From NCBI GenBank assembly GCA_016705235.1, contig JADIYP010000006.1, positions 1,054,001-1,118,000 on the forward strand: a stretch of 64,000 nucleotides of DNA, read 5' to 3'. Origin of the DNA: Candidatus Leptovillus affinis. GTDB taxonomy: Bacteria > Chloroflexota > Anaerolineae > Promineifilales > Promineifilaceae. The position numbers were made by a program, and so were the translations under genes. Each line of letters starts with the position of its first letter. The first letter of the stretch is position 1. This document shows, one piece after another, positions 16,294 through 25,240 of the stretch. The notes beneath the pieces are model-generated. The model was not told the origin of the DNA. It saw only the letters and a list, made by a program, of their open reading frames with translations, and made no database searches.

Positions 16294-18513
16294 CTAATCG
16301 CCAATCTTCAAGTGCAGCGTCCGGCTGTACCCCGCCGGGCCGTAGGTATCGCCGGGGATGCCCTGGGCCATGAGGTCTGCGCCGGACAGGTGGGCAATGG
16401 CCCGTTCGTGGCGGTCGAAAATGGCATAAGTGGCCTGCGGATTCAGCCCGCGCAGGCAGGCAGGCGGGCGGTGGCGGCCGATCAGGTGATCGTGTACCGC
16501 GACGGAGTAGACCGCCTCGCTCTGGTCGGGCAGGACGTAAAGAAGGGTGGATGCGCCCTGCTCCGCCAGCGTTTCCAGGCGGTATAGGTCGCCATCTTGC
16601 ACAACATGGCGAAAGCGTTTATAGAAGGCGATATAGCTGGCGTATGCCTTAAGCTCCTCGTCGCTCAGGGCGTTCAGGTCGGAGCCAATGCCCAACACGC
16701 CGCGCATCGCCACGTCGAAGCGCGTGGCAAGGTCCAGCACGCGGCCGGTCTGATGGTTCTTTTCGTGCGTCACCCACGCTTCCATAATCCGCGCCGGGTA
16801 GGCCAGCGAAAAGCCCTCCTGGATGCGCAGCCGGTCGAGAGCGTCGGTATTGTCGCTGGTCCACACCTGGTCCACCCGCCGCAAGATGCCCAAATCCACC
16901 CGCCCGCCGCCGCCGGAGCAGCTCTGCAAAGACAGATGGGGGTACTTTTGCCGCAAGCGATCCATCAGCCCATACACCCCGGCGGCGTGGGCGCGCCAGA
17001 TGGCTTTGCCGGTCACCGAGCCGGGTTCGGTAACGTTGCGGTTCATGTCCCATTTGATGAAGTCGATGTCGTGGTTAGCCAGAATGGCGTCGAGCGCGTT
17101 GAAGATGTGGTCGATGACTTCGGCACGGCCGTAATCCAACACCAACTGCATCCGCGCTTCCGTGCGCGGGCGACCGGGGAAGTGCAGCACCCAATCGGGA
17201 TGCTGCCGGTACAGATCGGAATCGGGGTTGACCATTTCCGGCTCAAACCAGAGACCAAACTGCATCCCCAGCGCGTGCACTTCCTCGATGAGCGGCTGGA
17301 GGCCGCGCGGGAACACCTCCGGGCTGACGGTCCAATCGCCCAGGCCGGACAGCGGGCTGCGCCGGCCGCCGAACCAGCCATCATCCACCACAAACAGCTC
17401 CACGCCAATGGCCGCCGCCTTCCGCGCCAGCGCCGCCTGCCCCTCGTGGCTAAGGGCGAAGTAGGTGGCCTCCCAACTATTGTAAAGCACCGGGCGCGGC
17501 GCATCGTTGGGCAGCACGGCGTCACGGGTGAAGGTGTGCAGGCGGCGGCTGGCCCCGCCCCACCCTTCATCGCTGACGCCGCAGACAAAGGCGGGCGTGG
17601 TATGGGTCTGGCCGGGCTGGAGAATCAGTTCAAAATCGAACGGGTTGTAGCCGCCAAAAACGCGCACGTCGCCGCTGTGCTGATGCTCGAAGGTAAGCAG
17701 CCACGCCCCGCTGAAAGCCAGCGCGCCAAAATAAACCGGGCCGCTTGTTTCGGTGGCCTGGCCGGGCCGGTTGGCGAGGAAGAAGGGGTTGAAAGCGTGG
17801 CCGGTCTGTACGCTGCGGTGGCCGATGTTGAAGCTGCCCACCGGCAGCACGTGGCGCTGCGTGGTAAATTCTGCGCCCCACGCGCCGTGCACGGTGGTCA
17901 CTTCGCTGGAACCGGGCGGCAGGTGGAGGGCGGCAAAAGCGAGTTTTTCCACGCGGATCGGATTGGGGCCGGTGTTGGTCAGTTCGCACCAGCGCTCGAT
18001 AACGTCGTGGGCCGGGAACAGCCGGTAGCAGAGGGTGACGGCCAGCGGCTGGGCCGGATCGTGGAGGAAAATGCGGAGGAGTGTGGATTGCGGATTGCGG
18101 ATTGCGGATTGCGGATTGGGGAGTGAAGAGGGTGCCGTTGGCAATTGACCGTTAACCATTGACAATTGACCATTTTCTTCGATCTCATAGCCGGTGTAGG
18201 CGAGGCGCACGTCGCGGATGGGGCGATTGAGGGTGTCGCCGGGCTTCAGGGCGGTGGGCGGATTGGGGAAGCTGACTTTGAGGGCTACTTCGTGGACGGA
18301 GATGGGGCCGTAGGCGGGCAGTTCGTCGCGCTGACCCTGGAACTCGAAGGAGCTTTGGCCGGGCGGGGCGAAGCGGTTGTGGCCCGTGACCGGGTTGGGT
18401 GTTGGTCCCCAGGCGAGGTGGAGGAGACGGCCGTCGCCATCCACCAGCATCGCGTAATGGCTGTGTTGGCCAAGCAGGTTGAAAGTGCGGGTATTGGGAT
18501 TGTAGTGGATCAT
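16294..18513 (-). CDS. GH36 alpha-galactosidase
   Basis: The 739-residue enzyme shows the GH36 layout: N-terminal beta-supersandwich, TIM barrel and C-terminal beta domain. The nucleophile is Asp489 in FIKWDMNR and the acid/base Asp554 in WTSDNTDA, next to the SCSGGGGR substrate-binding loop. It releases terminal alpha-galactose from melibiose/raffinose-type sugars. Residues about 113-144 (Asn/Gln/Pro/Ser-rich) look foreign to the fold and are encoded by simple repeats of intergenic type at 18082-18177. No signal peptide is seen, so the enzyme should be cytoplasmic and act on imported sugar. Confidence 0.93.
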   Translation of the reverse strand: MIHYNPNTRTFNLLGQHSHYAMLVDGDGRLLHLAWGPTPNPVTGHNRFAPPGQSSFEFQGQRDELPAYGPISVHEVALKVSFPNPPTALKPGDTLNRPIRDVRLAYTGYEIEENGQLSMVNGQLPTAPSSLPNPQSAIRNPQSTLLRIFLHDPAQPLAVTLCYRLFPAHDVIERWCELTNTGPNPIRVEKLAFAALHLPPGSSEVTTVHGAWGAEFTTQRHVLPVGSFNIGHRSVQTGHAFNPFFLANRPGQATETSGPVYFGALAFSGAWLLTFEHQHSGDVRVFGGYNPFDFELILQPGQTHTTPAFVCGVSDEGWGGASRRLHTFTRDAVLPNDAPRPVLYNSWEATYFALSHEGQAALARKAAAIGVELFVVDDGWFGGRRSPLSGLGDWTVSPEVFPRGLQPLIEEVHALGMQFGLWFEPEMVNPDSDLYRQHPDWVLHFPGRPRTEARMQLVLDYGRAEVIDHIFNALDAILANHDIDFIKWDMNRNVTEPGSVTGKAIWRAHAAGVYGLMDRLRQKYPHLSLQSCSGGGGRVDLGILRRVDQVWTSDNTDALDRLRIQEGFSLAYPARIMEAWVTHEKNHQTGRVLDLATRFDVAMRGVLGIGSDLNALSDEELKAYASYIAFYKRFRHVVQDGDLYRLETLAEQGASTLLYVLPDQSEAVYSVAVHDHLIGRHRPPACLRGLNPQATYAIFDRHERAIAHLSGADLMAQGIPGDTYGPAGYSRTLHLKIGD
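18082..18177. repeat. Simple-repeat insertion within the alpha-galactosidase gene
   Basis: Four and a half tandem GGATTGC heptamers (18085-18117) are followed by a block of ATTGAC/ATTGACC words (to about 18175). These words resemble spacer repeats rather than coding DNA, yet they stay in frame. Confidence 0.8.
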
Positions 18514-18858
18514 GGCAGTTTCAGGTTCAATTTTTATGACAAAGGGATTAAGGGAATTTAACTGAGGGAATTGTAGTATGGGTGGGGATAGTGGGCAACG
18601 GCCGTTTCAGGTAAGATGTGGGGGTGGTAGAGTTTTATTTTTGTTGGTATCTTCTCAAAAAACAGCGTAAATAGTGGGCGGAGCAACCGCTCATTAAACA
18701 CACCCGATCCTGATTGCCTGACAAAACTTATCTAACTGCGGAGAGCGCGGAGTTTGTACCAGAGAAAACCTCCGCGTCCTCTGCGCTCTCCGCGGTAAAA
18801 TTCTGAGATTTGTCAGCCAATCAGCCCGATCTGTAAAAAACGAGGTAATAAGAGCCAT
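18514..18858. other. 345-base intergenic region carrying a MITE-like element
   Basis: The spacer separates the divergent alpha-galactosidase and DinB-like genes. It contains an ACGGCCGT-like word near 18599 and, at 18710-18824, one copy of the two-copy inverted-repeat element. No gene or strong promoter was seen. Confidence 0.7.
18710..18824. mobile_element. MITE-like inverted-repeat element, copy 1
   Basis: About 115 bases bounded by CTGATTGCCTGACAAA and its near-perfect inverse ending at 18824. The interior carries an imperfect palindrome of CTGCGGAGAGCGCGGAG and CTCCGCG/GCGCTCTCCGCG. A second copy at 49674-49790 is nearly identical over its whole length. There is no coding capacity, so if mobile it would depend on a transposase elsewhere. 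Confidence 0.7.
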
Positions 18859-19368
18859 ATGAACTTCCCCAAAGCTGTCCAACATTTAAAAGATAACAGC
18901 AAAATCATCCGCCTGCTGGTGGAAGACCTGGATGATAAAACAGCTCGCCATAAGCCAGACCCCGAATCCTGGTCGATTTTGGAAGTGATCAACCATCTGG
19001 CAGACGAAGAACGAGAAGATTTTCGCGCCCATTTAGAGCAGATGCTGCATCATCCAGACGAACCCTGGACGCCAATCGACCCGCAGGGATGGGTGACACA
19101 GCGGGGGTATAACGGCCGTTCCCTCTCCCCTTCCCTGGCCGACTTCTTGCAAGAACGACAAAACTCCCTGGTGTGGCTGGCCGCGTTGGGCGCTCCCAAC
19201 TGGAACACATTCCGCGAGGCGCCTTGGGGCAAATTCACCGCCGGCGATCTGCTGGCGGCCTGGGTCGCCCACGACATTCTGCACATCCGGCAGTTGGTAG
19301 AGCTGAAATGGGCCTATACGGTGGCTGATTTACGGCCGTACAATCCCCAGTACGCCGGGGAATGGTAA
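18859..19368 (+). CDS. DinB-like superfamily protein
   Basis: The 169-residue protein has the four-helix DinB/YfiT metal-binding pattern: His46 in VINHLADEE, and the C-terminal AHDILHIRQL with the other histidines. Members bind Ni, Zn or Fe; many act as thiol-dependent transferases, others have no known role. The central GYNGRSLSPS block comes from an ACGGCCGT copy. It stands alone between the MITE-like element and a spacer of stable hairpins. Confidence 0.8.
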   Translation: MNFPKAVQHLKDNSKIIRLLVEDLDDKTARHKPDPESWSILEVINHLADEEREDFRAHLEQMLHHPDEPWTPIDPQGWVTQRGYNGRSLSPSLADFLQERQNSLVWLAALGAPNWNTFREAPWGKFTAGDLLAAWVAHDILHIRQLVELKWAYTVADLRPYNPQYAGEW

Positions 19369-19439
19369 CGGCCGTTCACAGGGCAATTGCATACTCGCGC
19401 AATTTAAATGCCTTGGACGGTTTCGCCGAGGCGTAAACG

Positions 19440-19530
19440 CCCCGTCTGCGCAACAACGCCGGTTGAAACCGGCTAAAAAAATGAAAAAGCCCCGTTTACG
19501 GGGCGTCGTTTGGCAGCCCGGCGCTTCAAC
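19440..19530. terminator. Cluster of stable hairpins after the DinB-like gene
   Basis: GCCGGTTGAAACCGGC is followed by A7; next come GCCCCGTTTACGGGGC and CCCGGCGCTTCAACGCCGGG. Several GC-rich stem-loops in a row between two co-directional genes fit a transcription end. On the minus strand the first is followed by a T-run. Confidence 0.5.
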
Positions 19531-19654
19531 GCCGGGCGATACGGGCCATAGACCGAATAGGCGATAACCCTACGGCCGTTCATCCGTCGATGGTCTATCA
19601 CGCTTTTTATGGTAGCATAACAGCCACATTCCGATGGGAGAATAGCCGTATCCA

Positions 19655-20752
19655 ATGCACGAAATTGTCGGCAACATGCACATGCACACGCCTTATTCCG
19701 ATGGCGAAAAGTGGCACGCCGAAATCGCCGAAGACGCCATCGCCGCCGGGCTGGATTTTGTCATTGTCACCGACCATAATGTCTGGGTGGACGGCGTGGA
19801 AGGGTATTATGAGAATGGCAACGGCCGTGTCCTCCTCCTCACCAGCGAAGAAATTCACAACACCCGCCGCCAACCCCAGGCCAGCCACCTGCTGGCCTAC
19901 GGCGCCCAATGCGAGCTGGCCTGCCATGCCGCCGACCCCCAGCGACTTATTGACGAGATAACGGCCGTTGGCGGCCACAGCTTCCTGGCCCATCCTCACG
20001 AAAAAGAGCTGCCCCTGCTCAAATTTGAAGATTTAGGCTGGCACGATTGGGACATCAACGGCTACACCGGGCTGGAAATCTGGAATTACATGTCCAGCTT
20101 CAAAAACCAGCTCGCCCTGGCCGTGGAAAAAGCGCCTTTCAAGTTCAAGCCCTTCGCCATTCTGGCCCTCCTGCGCGTCGCCTTCCATCCGGAACGGTAC
20201 ATCACCGGCCCAGAGCCGGAGACATTGGCCTTTTGGGATGAGCTGCTGGCCCAGGGCAAACAGATCCACGCCATCGGCAACAGCGACGCCCACGGCACCC
20301 TTGTGCGCCTAGGCCCGTGGGAACGCACCATTTTCCCCTACGAATACCTCTTTCGCGCCGTCAACACCCACATTCTCACCCCCAAACCGCTAACCGGCGA
20401 CATCGCTCAGGACAAAAAGCTCATCTACAAAGCCATTGGCAGCGGCAATGCCTGGGTAGCCTACGACCTGCCCCACCCCACCAAAGGCTTCCGCTTCACC
20501 GGGCAAGGCATCAACAAAGGCAGTATCGGCGACCGGGTGCAGCTAGACGCGGGAGCCACGCTCCAGGTGAAGACCCCCATCCCGGCAAATATACGCCTCA
20601 TCCGGCATGGCCAAACGGTGGCCTCCATCACCAACAAAACCCACCTGACCTACATTCCGGTCGATGAAGGGGCTTACCGGGTTGAATGCACGCTGCCATT
20701 CGAGGGCAAAGAGCGCGGCTGGATTTACAGCAACCCGATTTATTTGTGGTAG
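19655..20752 (+). CDS. PHP-domain metal-dependent phosphoesterase
   Basis: The 365-residue protein opens with the PHP signature MHMHTPYSDG (His9, His11, Asp16), followed by VTDHN, a mid-domain SFLAHPHE and the C-terminal GNSDAHG. These residues bind a trinuclear metal site in PHP phosphoesterases related to the polymerase PHP domain and to YciV/histidinol-phosphatase enzymes. A C-terminal ~85-residue beta-rich region (about 280-365) follows. The natural substrate cannot be given; nucleotide or sugar phosphates are plausible. Confidence 0.85.
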   Translation: MHEIVGNMHMHTPYSDGEKWHAEIAEDAIAAGLDFVIVTDHNVWVDGVEGYYENGNGRVLLLTSEEIHNTRRQPQASHLLAYGAQCELACHAADPQRLIDEITAVGGHSFLAHPHEKELPLLKFEDLGWHDWDINGYTGLEIWNYMSSFKNQLALAVEKAPFKFKPFAILALLRVAFHPERYITGPEPETLAFWDELLAQGKQIHAIGNSDAHGTLVRLGPWERTIFPYEYLFRAVNTHILTPKPLTGDIAQDKKLIYKAIGSGNAWVAYDLPHPTKGFRFTGQGINKGSIGDRVQLDAGATLQVKTPIPANIRLIRHGQTVASITNKTHLTYIPVDEGAYRVECTLPFEGKERGWIYSNPIYLW

Positions 20753-20996
20753 CGGGTCCACCTCTCCGTCGCTTTTTGCCGCTTTTTGCCGCATTGCTGC
20801 CATCTTGTGCCCATGACGTATGACAATCATCATATTTAGTCCATAATCGCTTGTGTTACAATCTGAGGCGGCGTGAGGCATGATACGGCCGTTTCCCGGC
20901 TGGCATATCGCGGCTCCACACCCATTCAAAAAACCATTGTATTAACCCAAGCGAGGATGCCTCACCAAAGTGAATCATCCCATCTAACAAACAACT

Positions 20997-21782
20997 ATGA
21001 CTAAAAACACAACCCTTATTTCCAAACCTTTACAACCTGTCCAACGCGCCATCGTCGTGGGTGCGTCTTCGGGCATTGGCGCAGCGCTGGTGGGCGAATT
21101 GGCCAACCGTGGCTACATTGTGGCCGCCCTGGCCCGCCGCGAAGCAGAATTGAACGCGCTCTGCGCAGCGCTAAACGCCCCTGCGCCAGGCGCCGCTCGT
21201 GTGCTGCCGTATGTGCATGATGTAACGGAAACGGCCGTTATCCCCGCCCTCTTCCAACGCATCGTCCAAGACCTGGGCGGGTTGGACCTCATCGTCTATG
21301 TCGCGGGCGTTCAGCCCGCTGTGGCCCTCGAAGAATACGATCTAGACAAAGACAAAGCGATGATCGACGTCAACCTGATCGGCGCGATTGCCTGGCTGAA
21401 TCAAGCGGCCGTGCGCTTTGCCCGCGCCCGGCATGGCCACATCGTCGGCATCAGCTCCATCGCCGGCGACCGGGGCCGCGTCGGATCGCCGGTGTACAAC
21501 AGCAGCAAGGCCGGCCTAAACACCTACCTGGAAGCGCTGCGCAACCGCCTGGCGAAAAAGCGGGTCACCGTCACAACCATCAAACCCGGTTTTGTCGATA
21601 CCATTTTGCTGGCCAACGCGCCCAAAACCTTCTGGGTTATTTCGCCGGAAGAAGCGGCGCAGCAAATCGGCGCGGCCATCCAACAAAAGCGGCACGTCGT
21701 CTATGTTCCAGCCCGTTGGGGATTGGTCGGTCTTGTCATTCGACACATTCCATCCTTCATTTTCCGGCGGCTGAGTTTTTAG
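20997..21782 (+). CDS. Short-chain dehydrogenase/reductase, DprE2-like by context
   Basis: The 261-residue SDR has the cofactor motif GASSGIG (near residue 22), the active-site serine in ISSIAGD and YNSSKAG (Tyr-x3-Lys). It probably uses NADP(H): Arg-Arg follows the second strand (ALARRE). The next gene on the same strand is a DprE1-like FAD oxidase. In mycobacteria DprE1 and DprE2 together epimerise decaprenyl-phosphoribose, with DprE2 an SDR, so this gene may be the partner reductase. That pairing is inferred from neighbourhood only. Confidence 0.8.
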   Translation: MTKNTTLISKPLQPVQRAIVVGASSGIGAALVGELANRGYIVAALARREAELNALCAALNAPAPGAARVLPYVHDVTETAVIPALFQRIVQDLGGLDLIVYVAGVQPAVALEEYDLDKDKAMIDVNLIGAIAWLNQAAVRFARARHGHIVGISSIAGDRGRVGSPVYNSSKAGLNTYLEALRNRLAKKRVTVTTIKPGFVDTILLANAPKTFWVISPEEAAQQIGAAIQQKRHVVYVPARWGLVGLVIRHIPSFIFRRLSF

Positions 21783-21820
21783 AGATTATCGGGGGTCTTT
21801 GGGATTTCATGGGGTTTGGT

Positions 21821-21912
21821 CTGATGCGTGATACGTGATGCGTGAAACCTCTCTGGTCACGCATCACGCATCACGCATCAGGGGCTGTCAACCCCCTGAG
21901 TTCCTAAAGAAC
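21821..21912. repeat. GATGCGTGAT hairpin repeat, copy 1
   Basis: Left arm 21821-21845 (CTGATGCGTGATACGTGATGC...) pairs with right arm 21857-21881 with a single mismatch. The following sequence (CTGTCAACCCC...TTCCT-AAGA) also matches the tail of copy 2 at 49466-49555. Another related hairpin is at 59379-59421. Confidence 0.8.
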
Positions 21913-21952
21913 CATTATCGGTTAACGATTTTGGCGTTAGTTTTTACTTGAG

Positions 21953-22013
21953 AGACCTTAAGGGTTCGAACAGACGCCCTGTTGGATTTTTCGAGGGCAA
22001 ACCCTTGGGGTCT
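21953..22013. repeat. AGACCCTAAGGGTT hairpin repeat, copy 1
   Basis: AGACCTTAAGGGTT (21953-21966) pairs imperfectly with AAACCCTTGGGGTCT (21999-22013). It lies 26 bases before the start of the DprE1-like gene. A perfect version is at 35354-35414, just upstream of another FAD enzyme. Confidence 0.75.
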
Positions 22014-22039
22014 GTGCAGCAATATTATGGGTAACAATC

Positions 22040-23515
22040 ATGATTAACAAATCAGTTCAACCATCATCAAATCACAAATCATATGCCTTACCGGCCGTTC
22101 TGCCGGACGAGCATCTGGAAGTGGTCAGCGGTTGGGGCGAATCGACACGCGGCATGAGCTATGTGTACCGCCCCAGCACCCTGGAAGCGCTGGCCAAAGT
22201 CTTTGAAATTGCCGCCCAGAGCGGCCGTTCCATGGCCATGCGCGGCGGCGGCAACAGTTACGGCGACGCCTTCATGAATAATGAAAACATTGTGCTGGAT
22301 GTGCGCCGCATGAACCGCGTGCTGGAGTGGAACCCGGAAAACGGCCGTATCCGCGTTGAGCCGGGCCTGAGCCTGCATGAGTTGTGGCAGTACGTCATCG
22401 AAGACGGCTGGTGGCCGCCTGTGGTCACCGGCACATCAAAAACCACCATCGGTGGCTGCGCGGGCATGAACGTCCACGGCAAAAACGCCTGGCGCAAAGG
22501 CACCATCGGCGAGCACATCCTGGAATTCGATTTGATGCTGCCATCCGGGGAGATCATCACGTGCAGCCCCACGGAAAACAGCGACATTTTCCACGCCGCT
22601 ATCGGCGGGATGGGGCTGTTGGGCTGTTTCACCAGCCTGACCCTTAAAATGACCCGCATTTACTCCGGCTTTTTACAAGTCCACACGCAGGCACAGGCCG
22701 ACCTGAGCAGCATGTTCGATTATTTCCACGCTTACGTCGATGAATCGGATTACATTGTGGGGTGGATGGATGCGTTTGCGCACGGCCGTGCGCTCGGTCG
22801 CGGCGATGTCCATCGGGCCTATTACCTGCCAGAAGGGGATGACCCAAATCCCAGCCAAAGCCTGCGCCTGGACAACCAGCACGTGCCGGAAAACCTGATG
22901 GGCATCGTGCCTAAATCGATTATGTGGCTGGGCATGCGGCCGTTTATGAACAATGCCGGTACGCAGCTCATCAACATGGCCAAATATTATGCCGGTCATG
23001 TGGGCGGTGGCAAGGTTTATTTACAAACCCACGCCGCCTTCCATTTTTTGTTGGATTACGTGCCGCATTGGAAAAAAGCATACGGACCCGGCGGCTTAAT
23101 TCAATATCAGCCCTTCATTCCCAAGGAAAACGCCCAGAACGCTTTTGCCGACATCTTGCGCGTCTCGCAGCATTTTGATCAGCCCAACTATCTGACCGTT
23201 TTCAAACGCCATCGGCCAGACAGCTTTTTACTCAGCCATGCGCTGGATGGCTTCTCGATGGCGATGGATTTTCGGGTGACGCGGGGGAACCAGAGTAAAC
23301 TCTTGAAGCTGACGCGGGAATTGGACGAGATTGTCTTGGCGGCAAACGGCCGTTTCTACTTCGCCAAAGACAGCACCGTTCGGCCAGAAGTGGCCGAGGC
23401 CTACCTGGGCAAAGAAGCCATCAACCAATTCCGCGCCCTCAAAGCCCGCTGCGACCCACACAACATGCTGCAAAACAACCTCTGGCGACGGGTTTTCGGC
23501 AACGAGCCTGTTTAA
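22040..23515 (+). CDS. FAD-linked oxidoreductase, DprE1-like
   Basis: The 491-residue flavoprotein has a VAO-type FAD-binding domain: RGGGNSYGDA (near residue 73), GGCAGMNVHGKN and IHG-type flavin loop, and a C-terminal domain with AYGPGGLIQYQPFIP and GRFYFAKDS. These match DprE1, which oxidises polyprenyl-phosphoribose at C2 on the way to arabinose donors. The inhibitor-reactive cysteine of mycobacterial DprE1 (in NICVDF) is replaced here (SMAMDF). An SDR lies upstream. The true sugar substrate is unknown in this phylum. It ends convergently with the next gene, the stop codons sharing TTAA. Confidence 0.8.
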   Translation: MINKSVQPSSNHKSYALPAVLPDEHLEVVSGWGESTRGMSYVYRPSTLEALAKVFEIAAQSGRSMAMRGGGNSYGDAFMNNENIVLDVRRMNRVLEWNPENGRIRVEPGLSLHELWQYVIEDGWWPPVVTGTSKTTIGGCAGMNVHGKNAWRKGTIGEHILEFDLMLPSGEIITCSPTENSDIFHAAIGGMGLLGCFTSLTLKMTRIYSGFLQVHTQAQADLSSMFDYFHAYVDESDYIVGWMDAFAHGRALGRGDVHRAYYLPEGDDPNPSQSLRLDNQHVPENLMGIVPKSIMWLGMRPFMNNAGTQLINMAKYYAGHVGGGKVYLQTHAAFHFLLDYVPHWKKAYGPGGLIQYQPFIPKENAQNAFADILRVSQHFDQPNYLTVFKRHRPDSFLLSHALDGFSMAMDFRVTRGNQSKLLKLTRELDEIVLAANGRFYFAKDSTVRPEVAEAYLGKEAINQFRALKARCDPHNMLQNNLWRRVFGNEPV

Positions 23516-23862
23516 TCGGGGAAGCGATAAAAGAAATTGTGCGCGCCGGTTAATGTTTCCAGGCGCAGATGCACGGCGTGGGTATCGTCCGCTTCAAAGG
23601 CCAGCGAAATTCGCCGTCCGGCCAATTTTTGCACCAGCGGCCAATAGTCACTGTTGAACGTATCTTCTGGCTTTAGGACGCCTTCGCTCGTTTCCTGACG
23701 GCCGGCTAGCAACTGCGTAAGCCGCACGACGTATTTGTCGGCGGCCGGGACGAGGCTGAGGACTTCGCAGGTGAACACAGCGCGCAAATAGTCGCCGTCT
23801 GGCAGGCGCCAGGCAAACTGCGCGGGAAAGGTGTCACCAATGGCATAGTGTGCTTCAGGCAT
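23512..23862 (-). CDS. Hypothetical protein
   Basis: The 116-residue product starts at MPEAHYAIGD; an earlier in-frame ATG at 23892 lies in the terminator region and has no ribosome site. It looks like a small soluble alpha/beta protein: aromatic-rich beta segments (FAWRLPDGDYLRAVFTCEVL), a middle helix, and a C-terminal beta hairpin ending in FFYRF. No known domain was recognised. Its stop overlaps the DprE1-like stop on the opposite strand by four bases. Confidence 0.6.
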   Translation of the reverse strand: MPEAHYAIGDTFPAQFAWRLPDGDYLRAVFTCEVLSLVPAADKYVVRLTQLLAGRQETSEGVLKPEDTFNSDYWPLVQKLAGRRISLAFEADDTHAVHLRLETLTGAHNFFYRFPD

Positions 23863-23899
23863 AGGGTTGTGTGGTTGGGTCTGAAGATACAAGAATAAA

Positions 23900-23929
23900 A
23901 AACGGCCGTTCCAGGGGGAACGGCCGTTT
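23900..23929. terminator. Hairpin built from two ACGGCCGT copies
   Basis: AAACGGCCGTTCC (23900-23912) pairs with GGAACGGCCGTTT (23917-23929), a 13-bp stem with a four-base loop. It lies just after the UgpC-type ATPase gene on the minus strand and is followed there by T-rich sequence, as in a rho-independent terminator. Confidence 0.7.
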
Positions 23930-23955
23930 CCTCATTTCAGACCAAAATCGATTGG

Positions 23956-25056
23956 TTAACGAATCGCTTTCTCTGTCTTCTTATCGAAGAGATGGAGATT
24001 GCCCATATCCATAACCAGATCAACGTTGTTGCCAACATTTACGTTCATACGCGTATCCACGGTGGCTACCAGGCTGTTCTTGCCAGTACTGACATACAGA
24101 TGCAGTTCATGACCCAACAATTCGACCAATTCAGCCGAACCTTTGATCGGAGAGGCAACGATGCCTGGCGGGGCAAATTCTGGCGAATGGATGTGTTCTG
24201 GGCGCATACCCATGGTTACTTCGGAGCCAGCATAAGATTGAAAGACCGGTTTACGATCATCAGGGATTTGAACGCGGAAATCGCCGCTGTCCAAGAAGAG
24301 ATGGCCATCTTCCTGCACCATCGTTGCGGTGAAGAAATTCATCGCCGGGCTGCCGATGAAACCGGCCACAAATACGTTGTTGGGTTTGTTGTACAGGTTA
24401 CGCGGTGAATCAATTTGCTGCAAAATACCGTCAGCCAATACGGCGATACGGTCGCCCATGGTCATCGCTTCCACCTGATCGTGGGTAACGTAGATGAAGG
24501 TTGTTCCCAGGCGCTTGTGCAATTTGGTGATTTCGGCGCGCGCAGAAACGCGCAGTTTAGCGTCCAGGTTGGACAGCGGTTCGTCCATCAGGAATACGGC
24601 CGGTTCGCGGACAATGGCGCGCCCTACGGCCACACGTTGACGCTGACCACCGGAGAGAGCTTTTGGTTTGCGTTCCAGCAGGCTGCCCAACCCCAAAATG
24701 TCGGCGGCTTCTTTGACGCGGCGGTCGATTTCTGCTTTGGGGGTTTTACGCAGTTTCAGACCAAAGGCCATGTTGTCGTACACACTCATGTGCGGGTACA
24801 AGGCGTAGGATTGGAACACCATAGCAATGTCACGATCTTTGGGCGGCACATCATTGACGACGCGATCTCCGATGCTGATTTCGCCATCGCTAATTTCTTC
24901 AAGGCCAGCCAGCATTCGCAAACTGGTCGATTTGCCGCAACCGGACGGCCCAACAAAGACGACAAATTCTTTATCGGCAATATCCATGTTGAGGTCGTTA
25001 ATGACAACGACATCCCCGAAACGCTTATACACATTCTTATATGTTACACTTGCCAT
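23956..25056 (-). CDS. ugpC: Carbohydrate ABC transporter ATP-binding protein, UgpC/MsmK type
   Basis: The 366-residue ATPase has Walker A GPSGCGKST (near residue 37), the signature LSGGQRQRVAVGRAIV, Walker B VFLMDEPLSNLDAKLR, and a C-terminal OB-type regulatory domain (MGMRPEHI region). This architecture belongs to the CUT1 sugar importers such as UgpC, MalK and MsmK. No permease or binding protein is nearby, so it may be a shared ATPase serving several sugar transporters, as MsmK does in streptococci. AAGGAG precedes the ATG. It has unusually few ACGGCCGT copies. Confidence 0.92.
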   Translation of the reverse strand: MASVTYKNVYKRFGDVVVINDLNMDIADKEFVVFVGPSGCGKSTSLRMLAGLEEISDGEISIGDRVVNDVPPKDRDIAMVFQSYALYPHMSVYDNMAFGLKLRKTPKAEIDRRVKEAADILGLGSLLERKPKALSGGQRQRVAVGRAIVREPAVFLMDEPLSNLDAKLRVSARAEITKLHKRLGTTFIYVTHDQVEAMTMGDRIAVLADGILQQIDSPRNLYNKPNNVFVAGFIGSPAMNFFTATMVQEDGHLFLDSGDFRVQIPDDRKPVFQSYAGSEVTMGMRPEHIHSPEFAPPGIVASPIKGSAELVELLGHELHLYVSTGKNSLVATVDTRMNVNVGNNVDLVMDMGNLHLFDKKTEKAIR

Positions 25057-25240
25057 TTTATTCTCCTTTGACCTTGTTTGCTGGCGTTCAAAACTTTACT
25101 GTGCGCGCCAGCCGCCTTGAACATGCTGTTGATTTAACTCGTGAGAATTAATTTTTGCTTCTTGGAAAATTCTTTGGCAACTATAACCAGAGCATGTACC
25201 TATGTCAACACAAACGGAAAAACCGTCTAAATGCGTGGTG

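Noticed and set aside
10473..18126. Long plus-strand open frames across the galactosidase and symporter genes (for example 10473-11522, 13918-15519, 16597-18126)
   Set aside because: They are antisense to well-supported minus-strand genes, lack ribosome sites and domain matches, and are His/Arg/Gln-rich as expected from reversed GC-rich codons.
20753..20996. Riboswitch or leader RNA before the SDR gene
   Set aside because: The spacer has short repeats of CTTTTTGCCG and no conserved aptamer pattern or terminator that I recognise.
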